Of a stretch of DNA of 64,000 nucleotides, positions 25,680-34,662 are shown piece after piece. Below the pieces are notes generated by a model. That model saw only the letters and a list, made by a program, of their open reading frames with translations, was not told the DNA's origin and did no database searches. Within the stretch, counting starts at the first letter, position 1. Each line of letters opens with the position of its first letter. The stretch is from assembly GCA_018241425.1 (NCBI GenBank), contig JAFEDU010000002.1, forward strand, positions 1 through 64,000, read 5' to 3'. The position numbers and the translations under genes are program-made. The DNA is from Pseudomonadota bacterium (GTDB lineage: Bacteria > Pseudomonadota > Gammaproteobacteria > Steroidobacterales > Steroidobacteraceae).

Positions 25680-28628
25680 ATGCGATTCACGCGCCACCTG
25701 CGGCTGCTGCCCCTCATCCTGTGCGCGTGCGCGCTGCCGGCCCTCGCAGGCCCGGTCACCTCAGGCGCGCCTGCGCCCACGGCGGCATCCCCCGCGCCGA
25801 CCGCGGCCGCCCCACCCCCGCAGGCCGCCCCCGCCCCGCCGCCGCCGGCCGGGGAGACCGGGCAGCCCAACCCCGCCCAGGCGGCGGTCGCAACCGAGGG
25901 CAATCCCGACTGGGCCGTGACGCTCGAGCGCATCGCCCCGAGCGTGGTGTCGATCAACGTCGACCAGACCCGTGCCTTCGACACCGAGTGGAACACCACC
26001 GCGCAGGCCACCGGCTTCGTGGTCGACGCCGAGCGCGGCCTGATCCTCACCAACCGCCACGTCGTGACCCCGGGCCCGGTCACCTCGGAAGCGACCTTCC
26101 TCAACCGCGAGGAGGTGCAGCTGTACCCGGTGTACCGCGACCCCGTGCACGACTTCGGCATCTACCACTACGACCCGAAGAAGCTGCGCTTCATCAAGCC
26201 GAAGGCGCTGCCGCTCTTCCCGGAAGGGGCGGTGGTCGGGCGCGAGATCCGCGTGGTCGGCAACAACGCAGGCGAGCAGCTCTCGATCCTCGCCGGGACG
26301 CTGGCGCGCCTGGACCGCGATGCGCCCGAGTACGGCGTCACCAAGTACAACGACTTCAACACCTTCTACCTGCAGGCCGCCTCGGGCACCTCGGGGGGCT
26401 CCTCCGGGTCCCCGGTGATCGACATCCGCGGCCGCGTGGTGGCGCTGAACGCCGGCGGGGCGAGCGGCAATGCCTCGAGCTTCTACCTGCCGCTGGGGCG
26501 GGTGAAGCGCGCGCTGGAGCTCATCCAGGCCGGCAAGCCCGTGCCGCGCGGCACGATCTACTCGGTCTTCAACTACACCCCCTACGACGAGCTCGGGCGC
26601 CTCGGGCTCGACGCGGGCACCGAGGCGGCCGTGCGGCGCGAGTTCCCGCGCAACACCGGCATGCTGGTCGTGAGCGAGGTGCTGCCCGGGAGCACCAGCG
26701 AGAACGTGCTCGAGCCCGGGGACATCCTGGTGCGCCTGAACGGCCGCTACATCGGCCAGTTCGAGCCGCTCGAGGAGGTGCTCGACAGCTCGGTCGGCGG
26801 CAGCGTCGAGGTCGAGCTCAACCGCGGGGGCAAGGCCGTCTCCGCGCGGCTCCCGGTGGGAGACCTGCACGCCATCACCCCGAGCGCCTACGCGGAGTTC
26901 AGCGATGCGGTCGTGCACACGCTCTCCTACCAGCAGGCGCGCCACTTCAACATCCCGGTGAAGGGCGTCTTCATCGCCAATCCCGGCTACGTGTTCGCAA
27001 GCGCCGGCATCCCGCGCGGCGCGGTCATCCTGTCCCTCAACGGCAAGCCGGTGGCCGGCCTTGCCGACTTCGAGGCCGGCATCGCGGCCCTCGGCAACGG
27101 CGACCGCGCCTCGGTGCGCACGCTCACGATCGACGATCCCAACAGCACCGACCTGCACACCATCCGCATGGACCGGCTGTGGTTCCCGGCCCACCACTGC
27201 GAGCGCAACGATGCGAGCGGGGTGTGGGACTGCCACGACCTCCCGGCGGGACCTGCACCGAAGCCCACGGAGGTGAGCGCGACGCAGTTCCCGCGGTACC
27301 AGGAGCCGCGCATGGATGCGCTCGCCCCCTCGATCGCCATGGTGACGTTCGACATGCCGTACTCGGTCTCCGGCATCACCGAGCGCAACTACCACGGCAC
27401 CGGGCTCGTGGTGGACGCGCAGCGCGGGCTGGTGGTCGTCGACCGCAACACCGTGCCGGTCGCGGTGGGCGACGTGACGGTCACCTTCGCCGGCACCGTG
27501 CAGGTGCCCGGGCGCGTGGTCTACGTCCACCCGCTGCACGACTTCGCGGTCGTCGCCTACGACCCGAAGCTCCTGGGAAACACCCCGGTGAAGTCCGCGC
27601 ACCTGGTGTCGCGCGAGATCGTCCCCGGTGAGCGCATCTACGTCGTGGGCCTCAGCGGCGACGGGCAGCTGCACTCGCGCAGCACCGAGATCGCGAGCCT
27701 CGACCCGCTCGAGCTGCCGCTGTCGCGCACCATGCGCTTCCGCGACAGCAACATCGAGACCGCGCAGCTGGTGAACCCGCCGGACTACGATGGCGTGCTC
27801 ACCGATGCCGCAGGCGGGGTGCTCGCCACCTGGTCGAGCTTCGCCTACGAGAACGGGCGCGAGATTGCCCAGGACACCCGCGGCGTGCCGATCGGCATCG
27901 TCGCCGACATGCTCGACCGCGTGCGCTCCGGGCGGGTGCTGCACTCGCTCGAGGCCGAGCTGTCCGTCGTGCCCCTCTCCGCGGCGCGCGAACTCGGGCT
28001 CACCGATGCCTGGACGCAGCGCCTCGCCGCCCATGGCGGCAGCCGCCGCCAGGCCCTCTCGGTGGTGCGCCTGGTCGGGGGTTCCCCGGCCGCGCGCCTG
28101 CTGCAGCCGGGTGACCTGGTGCTCGCCATCGACGGCAAGGTGGTGACGCGCTTCCGCGAGGTCGAGGAGGCCGCCGCCGATCGCGAGCGCGTGCAGGTCA
28201 CGATCTTGCGCAACCGCGCGGAGGAGACCCTCGAGGTCGGCACCAGTGCGCTGCCCGGGAGCGACGTCGAGCGCATCGTGCAGTGGGCCGGTGCGACGCT
28301 GCAGGCCCCGCACCGCGCGATGAGCGAGCAGCGCGGCATCGAGCCCGTCGGGGTGTACGTCGCCTACTTCGCCTACGGCTCCCCGGCCACGCGCCACGGC
28401 CTGTATCCGGGGCGGCGCATCGTGGAGGTCGACGGCATCCCGACGCCCGACCTGGACGCGTTCCTCAAGGTGGTACTGGGGCGCCCGGACCGCTCCTCGG
28501 TGCGCCTGAAGACCATCACCTGGAACAATGCACCGGAGGTGATCACGCTCAAGCTCGACAAGCACTACTGGCCCGCCTACGAGCTCGTCCACGGGACGGG
28601 CGGCTGGCAGCGGCGTGACCTCGAGTAG
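25680..28628 (+). CDS. Nma111-like double HtrA protease with PDZ domains
   Basis: A 982-aa secreted or periplasmic serine protease whose layout matches yeast Nma111/Ynm3. After a signal peptide (MRFTRHLRLLPLILCA...LAG) and a Pro/Ala linker comes an active trypsin-like domain with H127 (TNRHVV), D158 (VHDFGIY) and S242 (GGSSGSPV). PDZ regions follow. A second protease-like domain (about 545-760) has Asn in place of His (VDRNTVP), keeps LHDFAVV, and lacks a Ser motif (DYDGVLTDAAG), so it is catalytically dead. Two more PDZ-like regions end the protein. The start at ATG 25680 follows GGAAG; a longer frame reads back through dgkA. Substrates are unknown; envelope quality control is inferred. Confidence 0.85.
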   Translation: MRFTRHLRLLPLILCACALPALAGPVTSGAPAPTAASPAPTAAAPPPQAAPAPPPPAGETGQPNPAQAAVATEGNPDWAVTLERIAPSVVSINVDQTRAFDTEWNTTAQATGFVVDAERGLILTNRHVVTPGPVTSEATFLNREEVQLYPVYRDPVHDFGIYHYDPKKLRFIKPKALPLFPEGAVVGREIRVVGNNAGEQLSILAGTLARLDRDAPEYGVTKYNDFNTFYLQAASGTSGGSSGSPVIDIRGRVVALNAGGASGNASSFYLPLGRVKRALELIQAGKPVPRGTIYSVFNYTPYDELGRLGLDAGTEAAVRREFPRNTGMLVVSEVLPGSTSENVLEPGDILVRLNGRYIGQFEPLEEVLDSSVGGSVEVELNRGGKAVSARLPVGDLHAITPSAYAEFSDAVVHTLSYQQARHFNIPVKGVFIANPGYVFASAGIPRGAVILSLNGKPVAGLADFEAGIAALGNGDRASVRTLTIDDPNSTDLHTIRMDRLWFPAHHCERNDASGVWDCHDLPAGPAPKPTEVSATQFPRYQEPRMDALAPSIAMVTFDMPYSVSGITERNYHGTGLVVDAQRGLVVVDRNTVPVAVGDVTVTFAGTVQVPGRVVYVHPLHDFAVVAYDPKLLGNTPVKSAHLVSREIVPGERIYVVGLSGDGQLHSRSTEIASLDPLELPLSRTMRFRDSNIETAQLVNPPDYDGVLTDAAGGVLATWSSFAYENGREIAQDTRGVPIGIVADMLDRVRSGRVLHSLEAELSVVPLSAARELGLTDAWTQRLAAHGGSRRQALSVVRLVGGSPAARLLQPGDLVLAIDGKVVTRFREVEEAAADRERVQVTILRNRAEETLEVGTSALPGSDVERIVQWAGATLQAPHRAMSEQRGIEPVGVYVAYFAYGSPATRHGLYPGRRIVEVDGIPTPDLDAFLKVVLGRPDRSSVRLKTITWNNAPEVITLKLDKHYWPAYELVHGTGGWQRRDLE

Positions 28629-28668
28629 TGCGGCCCCACGGCACCCGCGCCTTAAGTAAAGCCCGGTA

Positions 28669-28712
28669 AGGCACGGACGCGGCATGCGATTCCGTGTCGT
28701 GCCTCCCGTTTG
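28669..28712 (+). terminator. Possible terminator after the double protease
   Basis: AGGCACGGACGCGG and CCGTGTCGTGCCT form a stem of about 12 pairs with one bulge, followed by CCCGTTTG. It lies about 40 bases after the protease stop and before the next promoter. The short U-tract makes it a moderate candidate. Confidence 0.4.
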
Positions 28713-28807
28713 TGCGCAGGCGCCGCGTCCCGCCCGCGCGGTGATGATGCTTTCACACAACATGCATCGGAAGCACCGGCCGGGCTTGGTAGAATCGCGC
28801 GCTAACT

Positions 28808-29827
28808 ATGGTGAGAATCGTCCGAGCGACCCAGGTCGAGCTGGAGTCCGCCGTGCAGGCCCTGCGCGACGGCGAGCTCATCGCTTTTCCGACTGAGACC
28901 GTCTACGGCCTCGGCGCCAACGCGCAGAACCCGGCCGCGGTCCGCAAGATCTTCGAGCTGAAGGGCCGCCCGGCCAGCCACCCGGTGATCGTTCACCTGG
29001 ACAGCCCGCGCTTCCTGCACCGCTGGGTGCGCGAGGTGCCCGAGCCCGCCAACCGCCTCGCGGAGGCCTTCTGGCCCGGACCCCTCACCATGGTCATGCC
29101 ACGCGCCGCGCACGTGCATGACGTCATCACCGGCGGCCAGGACACCATCGCCATCCGCGTGCCCGCGCACCCGATGGCGCAGCAGATCCTCACCGCCTTC
29201 GGCGGCGGCCTTGCCGCCCCGTCCGCCAATCGCTACGGGCGCATCTCGCCCACCCGCGCCGAGCACGTGCGCGAGGAGTTCGGGGATGCGCTGCGCGTGA
29301 TCCTGGACGGCGGGGAGTGCCAGATCGGCCTGGAGTCGACCATCGTCGCCTTCGCCGGCGACCAGGTCCGCCTGCTGCGCCCCGGCAGCGTCACCGCTGC
29401 GCAGCTGCGCGAGGTGGTGGGCGAGCTCGCCATCGGCGCGGAAGCCGATTCCCCGCGCGTGCCCGGGGGCACGCCCACCCATTACGCCCCGTCCACCCCG
29501 CTCACCATCGTGCCCGCCGGCGAGGTCGACGCGCAGGCGGATGCCGCCTCCTCGGGCGGCCGCCGGGTCGCGGTGCTGGCCCAGCGCCTGCCGCTGCGCT
29601 CGCACAAGTACGTCACCTGGATCAATGCCGGGCGCCGGCCCGAGGCCTACGCCCGCGACCTGTACAACAACCTGCGCACGCTCGACCGCGCCGGCTGCCA
29701 GCGGATCTTGGTGCAGAGCGTGCCGGACGGCGAGGCCTGGGACGCCGTGCGCGACCGCCTGGTGCGCGCGGCCACCAACATCGCCGACAGCGACGACGGT
29801 ACCGGCACGATGGCCGTGCTGCCGTAA
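28808..29827 (+). CDS. Threonylcarbamoyl-AMP synthase (Sua5 type)
   Basis: Makes threonylcarbamoyl-AMP for the t6A modification of ANN-decoding tRNAs (339 aa). The YrdC domain spans about 10-200: FPTETVYGLGANAQN, IFELKGRPASHPVIVHL, WPGPLTMVMPR and a SANRYGRISPT motif. A C-terminal Sua5 domain follows, joined by a PGGTPTHYAP linker, so this is the long Sua5 form rather than the short TsaC. A TAGAAT box at 28791-28796 lies 11 bases upstream of the ATG. Confidence 0.93.
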   Translation: MVRIVRATQVELESAVQALRDGELIAFPTETVYGLGANAQNPAAVRKIFELKGRPASHPVIVHLDSPRFLHRWVREVPEPANRLAEAFWPGPLTMVMPRAAHVHDVITGGQDTIAIRVPAHPMAQQILTAFGGGLAAPSANRYGRISPTRAEHVREEFGDALRVILDGGECQIGLESTIVAFAGDQVRLLRPGSVTAAQLREVVGELAIGAEADSPRVPGGTPTHYAPSTPLTIVPAGEVDAQADAASSGGRRVAVLAQRLPLRSHKYVTWINAGRRPEAYARDLYNNLRTLDRAGCQRILVQSVPDGEAWDAVRDRLVRAATNIADSDDGTGTMAVLP

Positions 29828-29828
29828 G

Positions 29829-30998
29829 GTGGCGCGCCCGAGGTTCACCGACCCGTTCCAGCCGGCCGAGGTGCGCCGCCTGGTGCGCGAGTTCGGCTCC
29901 CCGCTCCTGATCCTCGACTGTGAGCGCGTGCGCGTGCAGTACCGCAAGCTCAGGAAGGCGCTGCCCCACGTCGACCTGCACTACGCACTGAAGCCCCTGC
30001 CGCACGCCGCCGTGGTCGAGACCGTGCTGGGCGAGGGCGGCTGGCTGGACCTCGCCACCACCGGGGAAGTCGCCCTGGTGAGGAGCCTGGGCGTCGATCC
30101 TGCTCGCTGCATCCATACCCACCCGATCAAGCGCCCCGCCGACATCGAGAACGCGCTCGACTACGGCGTCACCACCTTCGTCGCCGACAACCCGGACGAG
30201 GTGCACAAGTTCGCGCACCTGAACGGCCGCTGCGAGCTGCTGCTGCGGGTGTCGTTCCGCGCCCCGGGAGCCGTGTGCGACCTGTCACGCAAGTTCGGCT
30301 GCGACCCGGAGGCGCTCCTGGACATCGCGCGCCTCGCGGCCGAGCTCGGCGTCACGGTACGCGGCCTGTCCTTCCACGTGGGCAGCCAGGCCCCGGATGC
30401 CGCCAAGCACGTGGAGGCGGTCGGCGCCTGCGCGAAGCTCATGGCGGCGGTGCGCCGCGAGAAGCTCGGACCCTGCGACACGCTCGACATCGGCGGCGGC
30501 TTCCCGATCCACTACGGCACCCCGGTCGAGGACATCGTGCGCTTCTGCGCGCCGCTGCGCGCCGCGCTCCAGAAGCTGCCGCGGCGCGTGCGCGTGATCG
30601 CCGAGCCCGGGCGCTTCATCGCGGGCCCCGCGGCGATCGGGGTGGCGAGCGTCATGGGACGCGCGCAGCGCGAGGGCCACTGGTGGTACTACCTGGACGA
30701 TGGCCTCTACGGCTCCTACAGCGGCCAGCTGTACGACCACGCGCGCTACCCGGTCGAGCCGCTGCGTGACTCCCCCGAGCGCCTGCCGGCGGTGCTGGCC
30801 GGCCCGACCTGCGATTCCATCGACGTCATTGCAGAGAACCTGATGCTGCCGAAACTGAAGGCCGGCGACCTCGTGGTCGGCCGCGCCATGGGCGCCTACA
30901 CCTGGGCGAGCGCCACCGACTTCAACTTCTTCCCGCGCGCCACCGTGGTGGCGGTCAACCGCCACCCGGGCGACACCGGCGGGGTGTACCCCGCGTGA
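29829..30998 (+). CDS. Type III PLP-dependent decarboxylase, probably ornithine decarboxylase
   Basis: Alanine-racemase-fold amino-acid decarboxylase (389 aa). The PLP lysine is K55 in YALKPLPH. It has the specificity-region FHVGSQ, the phosphate-binding DIGGGFP, EPGRFIAG, and the second-subunit cysteine C328 in GPTCDSID, a combination typical of eukaryote-like ornithine decarboxylase leading to putrescine. The GTG start at 29829 overlaps nothing and is 1 base after the Sua5 stop, so the two are coupled. Lysine/ornithine dual specificity cannot be excluded. Confidence 0.88.
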   Translation: MARPRFTDPFQPAEVRRLVREFGSPLLILDCERVRVQYRKLRKALPHVDLHYALKPLPHAAVVETVLGEGGWLDLATTGEVALVRSLGVDPARCIHTHPIKRPADIENALDYGVTTFVADNPDEVHKFAHLNGRCELLLRVSFRAPGAVCDLSRKFGCDPEALLDIARLAAELGVTVRGLSFHVGSQAPDAAKHVEAVGACAKLMAAVRREKLGPCDTLDIGGGFPIHYGTPVEDIVRFCAPLRAALQKLPRRVRVIAEPGRFIAGPAAIGVASVMGRAQREGHWWYYLDDGLYGSYSGQLYDHARYPVEPLRDSPERLPAVLAGPTCDSIDVIAENLMLPKLKAGDLVVGRAMGAYTWASATDFNFFPRATVVAVNRHPGDTGGVYPA

Positions 30999-31603
30999 GT
31001 GCACCGGCCATCCGCGCCGTCGTCTTCGACGTCGGCTTCGTGTTCGTGCGCTTCGACTACCGCCCGATCCTGGAATTCCTGAAGGCGCACGGCGCCACCG
31101 GCGATGACCTGCACGAGCTCTTGGAGCGTGCCGCGCTCGCCGAGCACGAGACCGGGCGGCTGCACGGCCGGGAGCTCCTCGAGCGCGTCGCGGCGCTCGG
31201 CACCCGGCCGGTCGACCTCGAGGCGCTGCACGCGCAGTGGGTCGGCATGTTCGAGCTCGACCCGCCGATGGTGGAGCTCGCGCACCGCCTGAGCGAGCGC
31301 TACGGGGTATACCTGCTGTCGAACATCGGCGACCTGCACTGGGCGTACCTCAGCCGCGAGCACCGCCTGCACGCCATCGGCCACGGGGCGCTGCCCTCGT
31401 ATCTCGCCGGGGTCATGAAGCCCGACCCGGGCATCTACCAGGAGGCCGAACGGCGGTTTGCGCTGACAGCGGCCGAGACCGTGTTCATCGATGATCGCGC
31501 CGACAACATCGAGGCCGCCCGTGCCCGCGGCTGGCACGGCATCGTGCACCGCGACCACGCGAGCACCGTCACGGCGCTACGTGCGCTCGGGGTGCAGGCC
31601 TGA
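30995..31603 (+). CDS. HAD-family hydrolase
   Basis: A 202-aa haloacid-dehalogenase-like phosphatase of the YihX/epoxide-hydrolase-N-terminal type. Motif I is FDVGFVFV, where the usual second acidic residue is Gly, as in this subgroup. Motif II is LLSNIGD, motif III is GVMKPDPGIY, and motif IV is VFIDDRADNIEAARARG. The substrate is not predictable. The GTG start overlaps the decarboxylase stop by 4 bases. Confidence 0.85.
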   Translation: MSAPAIRAVVFDVGFVFVRFDYRPILEFLKAHGATGDDLHELLERAALAEHETGRLHGRELLERVAALGTRPVDLEALHAQWVGMFELDPPMVELAHRLSERYGVYLLSNIGDLHWAYLSREHRLHAIGHGALPSYLAGVMKPDPGIYQEAERRFALTAAETVFIDDRADNIEAARARGWHGIVHRDHASTVTALRALGVQA

Positions 31604-31631
31604 GGCGCGCGTCGAAGCTAAGGAGGCGATC

Positions 31632-31991
31632 TTGAGCCCGTTCATGCTGGCCCTGCTTGGCGCTGCGGCGCTGCTGGTGTGCTCCAACGTGTTCATGACC
31701 TTCGCGTGGTACGCGCACCTGAAGAACCTCGCCGACCGCCCCTGGTACGTGGCGGCGCTCTTCAGCTGGGGGATCGCGCTGTTCGAGTACCTGCTGCAGG
31801 TCCCGGGCAACCGCATTGGCTACACGCAGCTCTCGCTCGGGCAGCTGAAGATCCTGCAGGAGGTCATCACGCTCACGGTGTTCGTGCCGTTCGCGGTGTT
31901 CTACATGGGCAAGCCGTTCCGGCTCGACTACCTGTGGGCGGCGCTGTGTCTCATGGGTGCGGTATATTTCGTGTTCCGCTCCCCTGCCTGA
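31632..31991 (+). CDS. DUF486 (DMT-like) small membrane protein
   Basis: 119-aa protein with four hydrophobic helices of the DUF486 family, related to small multidrug transporters. Characteristic stretches are CSNVFMTFAWYAHLK, LFEYLLQVPGNRIG and LSLGQLKILQEVITL. TTG 31632 is chosen because it lies 6 bases after a perfect AGGAGG; an ATG four codons on is the alternative. Function is unknown. Confidence 0.85.
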   Translation: MSPFMLALLGAAALLVCSNVFMTFAWYAHLKNLADRPWYVAALFSWGIALFEYLLQVPGNRIGYTQLSLGQLKILQEVITLTVFVPFAVFYMGKPFRLDYLWAALCLMGAVYFVFRSPA

Positions 31992-31995
31992 TCCC

Positions 31996-32508
31996 ATGAA
32001 GAACAACGAATCATCGACCGAGATCCAGACCGCCATCCATACCCAGGTGAGCGCCGCGCGCGAGGGGCGCGACCCGAAGGTGATCGCCCGCCTCTACAGC
32101 GGCTGGGCGGTGTTCGGTGAGCGCCAGTTCGTGCGCGGTTACGCGCTGCTCCTGCCGGACCCGGTGGTGCCGAACCTCAATGCGCTGGGCGCGCAGGAGC
32201 GCGTCGCGTTCCTGTCCGACATGGCGCGCCTCGGGGATGCACTCCTGAAGGTCACCGGTGCGCAGCGCATCAACTACGCGGTGTTCGGCAACCAGGAGCC
32301 GGCGCTGCATGCGCACGTGATCCCGCGCTACCTGGACGAGCCCGAGGCGCTGCGCACGCAGCAGCCGTGGGCCTACGACTGGAGCAAGGCACCGCTGTAC
32401 GACCGGGCCACGGGTGCGGACCTCGCCGACCAGCTGCTCAAGGAACTCACCCGCATGGGCGTCACCAAGGCCATGCGCTTCACGCCCGGGGCGAACGCGG
32501 CGTCGTAA
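31996..32508 (+). CDS. HIT-like nucleotide-binding protein
   Basis: A 170-aa protein of the HIT superfamily. The motif region reads EPALHAHVIPRYLDE: relative to His-x-His-x-His, the first His is Ala, while the middle (nucleophilic in hydrolases) and last are H105 and H107. The family hydrolyses or transfers nucleotide phosphoramidates. It starts 4 bases after DUF486 and ends the 28.8-32.5 kb run of plus-strand genes. Confidence 0.75.
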   Translation: MKNNESSTEIQTAIHTQVSAAREGRDPKVIARLYSGWAVFGERQFVRGYALLLPDPVVPNLNALGAQERVAFLSDMARLGDALLKVTGAQRINYAVFGNQEPALHAHVIPRYLDEPEALRTQQPWAYDWSKAPLYDRATGADLADQLLKELTRMGVTKAMRFTPGANAAS

Positions 32509-32703
32509 GCCAAGCGCGGCGCGCATGCGCCACGCGAGCGCCTGGCGGCCGCGGCGGGCTTACGACGGCACCCCGAAATGTTGCGCCACACAATTTGTTG
32601 CATTGCAACTTTACGGCCCGCGCGTTGCGCCGCGGTTCCGCAGCTATCACGGCGCCGCAGGGTGTGAGATCGCCCACCCGCTGAAGCTGTAGGGCGCGGG
32701 AGC

Positions 32704-32745
32704 AATAAAAAGGGCCGTGCCGCGCGTGAGCGCGGCACGGCCCTT
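32704..32745 (-). terminator. Rho-independent terminator of the FKBP gene
   Basis: A 16-bp perfect stem (AAGGGCCGTGCCGCGC and complement) with a 4-base loop. Read on the minus strand it runs into CCTTTTTATTGC, a good U-tract. It lies 15 bases after the FKBP stop. The remaining gap 32509-32703 holds a short AT-rich patch with a GTTGC/GCAAC hairpin and no recognisable gene. Confidence 0.85.
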
Positions 32746-32760
32746 CTCGTCGGGCGGACG

Positions 32761-33543
32761 TTACTTCGCCGGTGCCGGCGGGGCGGCCGCGGCGGCCTTC
32801 GTGCTGAGGAGCTCCACCTCGAAGACCAGCAGCGAGCCGGGCGGGATGCCGGGCGGCGAGCGCAGGTCGTAGGCAAGCTGCGGCGGGATCCACAGCTGGT
32901 ACTTGGCACCGGGCTTCATGAGGCCCACGCCCTCGGTCCAGCCGGGAATGACCTTGTTCAGCTGGAACTTCGCCGGCTCGTTGCGCTTGTAGCTGCTGTC
33001 GAACTCCGTCCCATCGAGCAGCGTGCCGCGGTAGTTCACGGTCACCTCGTCGCTCGGGTTCGGCGGGGAGCCGCTGCCCGGGGTGAGGACCTTGTACTCG
33101 AGCCCGCTCGCGGTGGTCACGACGCCCGGCTTCTTGCCGTTGTCGGCGAGGAAGCGTTCGGCGATGCGGTGGTTGGCATCGGCGCGCGCCTGGCCGGCGC
33201 TCATGAGCAGCTTCTGGATGGCCATCTGGTCCTCATCCTTCATCGCGGCCTTCCCGGTGAGCGCATCGTGCACGCCCTGGGCGAGCTGCTGGGCGTTGAC
33301 GTCCTCGGCGCCGATCCCGTTGCTCTTGAGCTGCGTGCCCATCGACAGGCCGAGCGCGTAGCTGGCGGTGCGCGCCGCCGGGGCGGCCGGGGCGGCGGTC
33401 TTTGCGGCCGGCTTCTTGGCCGTGGCATCCGCGGCCGGGGCCGGGGTCTGCGCGAGCGCGAGACCTGCGCCCAGGGCGAGGGCGGCGATGCCTAAGAATC
33501 CTAGGGAGGTCCGGCCGCTCGGGCCCGACGGGGACGGTGTCAT
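32761..33543 (-). CDS. Periplasmic FKBP-type peptidyl-prolyl isomerase
   Basis: FkpA/Mip-like folding catalyst (260 aa). It has a signal peptide (hydrophobic run near residues 13-30 ending LAQ), an Ala-rich linker, an N-terminal dimerisation helix domain (SYALGLSMGTQLKSNG) and a C-terminal FKBP domain (VTVNYRGTLLDGTEFDSS, VIPGWTEGVGLMKPGAKYQLWIPPQLAYD, LVFEVELL). ATG 33543 follows AAGGACCTGGAACAT; the longer frame lacks a signal peptide. Confidence 0.93.
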   Translation of the reverse strand: MTPSPSGPSGRTSLGFLGIAALALGAGLALAQTPAPAADATAKKPAAKTAAPAAPAARTASYALGLSMGTQLKSNGIGAEDVNAQQLAQGVHDALTGKAAMKDEDQMAIQKLLMSAGQARADANHRIAERFLADNGKKPGVVTTASGLEYKVLTPGSGSPPNPSDEVTVNYRGTLLDGTEFDSSYKRNEPAKFQLNKVIPGWTEGVGLMKPGAKYQLWIPPQLAYDLRSPPGIPPGSLLVFEVELLSTKAAAAAPPAPAK

Positions 33544-33652
33544 GATGTTCCAGGTCCTTGTGGGTGAAGGCCGGCGGTGTTGGTGCCGCGGCGGGGGCGA
33601 AGTGTCGCCGATCGGGCCCCCCGGCGCCCGGCTTTTTGCCGTCATCCGGCTG

Positions 33653-34324
33653 TCACGAGGGCAGGCTGAGGGAGCCGCCGCAGGCGAGCGCCCGCTGATA
33701 GGCCGGCCGTGCACGGATGCGCTCCAGGTACGTAAGCACGTGCGCTCCCAGCGGTGCGCCCGCGCGGGCCTGCGCGGCCTCCAGCGGGAAGCTCATCTGG
33801 ATGTCGGCGGCCGAGAACTCGGGGCCCGCGAACCAGGGGTCCTGGGCGAGGGAGTCGTCCCAGAACTTCAGGTGCAGCGCGAGCTGCGGGTCGATGTAGC
33901 TCTGCTGGGCCCCGGCGCCGATGGCACGGGCGAGCGGCCGCAGGAGCGCCGGGACCGGCGGGCCGCCGAGGCGCCCGAAGATGAACTTGAGGACCAGCGG
34001 CGGCATCGCGGAGCCCTCCGCGTAGTGCAGCCAGTAGGTGTACTTCAGGCGCGCGGGCGTGCCGGCGGCCGGTCGCAGTCGGCCGTTGCCGTAGGTGTCG
34101 ATGACGTATTCGGTGATGGCGCCGGACTCGGCCACCGTGTGCTCCCCGTCGGTGATCACCGGGGACCTGCCCAGCGGGTGGACGCGCCTGAGTTCCGGCG
34201 GGGCAAGCCAGGTCTTCGGATCGCGCTGGTAGCGCTCGATCTGGTAGGGGACACCCAGCTCCTCCAGCAGCCACAGCACCCGGTGCGAGCGCGAACTGTT
34301 CAGGTGGTGAACGGTGAGTGTCAT
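33653..34324 (-). CDS. Glutathione S-transferase-like protein
   Basis: 223-aa GST-fold protein. The thioredoxin-like N-terminal domain has LNSSRSHRVLWLLEELGVPY, with a Ser pair in the catalytic position, then PLGRSPVITDGEHTVAESGAI, which is the glutathione-binding turn. The all-helical C-terminal domain includes FSAADIQMSFPLEAA and RPAYQRAL. It is probably a detoxification enzyme or has a redox role. ATG 34324 matches the family start. Confidence 0.9.
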   Translation of the reverse strand: MTLTVHHLNSSRSHRVLWLLEELGVPYQIERYQRDPKTWLAPPELRRVHPLGRSPVITDGEHTVAESGAITEYVIDTYGNGRLRPAAGTPARLKYTYWLHYAEGSAMPPLVLKFIFGRLGGPPVPALLRPLARAIGAGAQQSYIDPQLALHLKFWDDSLAQDPWFAGPEFSAADIQMSFPLEAAQARAGAPLGAHVLTYLERIRARPAYQRALACGGSLSLPS

Positions 34325-34341
34325 CGGCGGCGCCTTTGGTC

Positions 34342-34569
34342 TTAGGGTTCGCAAGGCCCGGGGGCCGACTCGCCGGCCCTGAGGAACTCACGGGCTTCGT
34401 GCAGCTGGCCGTTCGCGACGTAAATGCGCGAGGGGGCGGCCTGCCCCAGCACCGGGGCATCGGAGCTTACGCGGGCGTCCATCCCGGCATCGATCAGCGC
34501 CTGTGCCAGCGACTGCGCGCTCGGCAGGTCGGTGAAGGTCGTCAGGAGCTGCCATTCGGGGTCGCGCAT
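34342..34569 (-). CDS. DUF2007-like putative signal-transducing protein
   Basis: 75-aa protein with the DUF2007 pattern: WQLLTTFTDLPSAQSLAQALIDAGMDARV, then a Gly/Ala turn and IYVANGQLHEAREFL. The fold is PII/ACT-like. Function is unknown. ATG 34569 (MRDPEW) gives the family length; the longer open frame continues into the promoter region of the divergent ABC operon. It lies 17 bases upstream of the GST. Confidence 0.75.
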   Translation of the reverse strand: MRDPEWQLLTTFTDLPSAQSLAQALIDAGMDARVSSDAPVLGQAAPSRIYVANGQLHEAREFLRAGESAPGPCEP

Positions 34570-34662
34570 CGCCTGTTTACAGTGCCAAAGCGCGGATCTT
34601 TCTACAATGCACCTCCCGTAGGATGTGACGCTCCGGAAAGGCCCAAGGGATTCAACCGACCC

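Noticed and set aside
25761..28763. 1000-codon open frame antisense to the double-HtrA protease
   Set aside because: Shadow of the real gene, with low-complexity Arg/His/Val composition and no ribosome site or domain.
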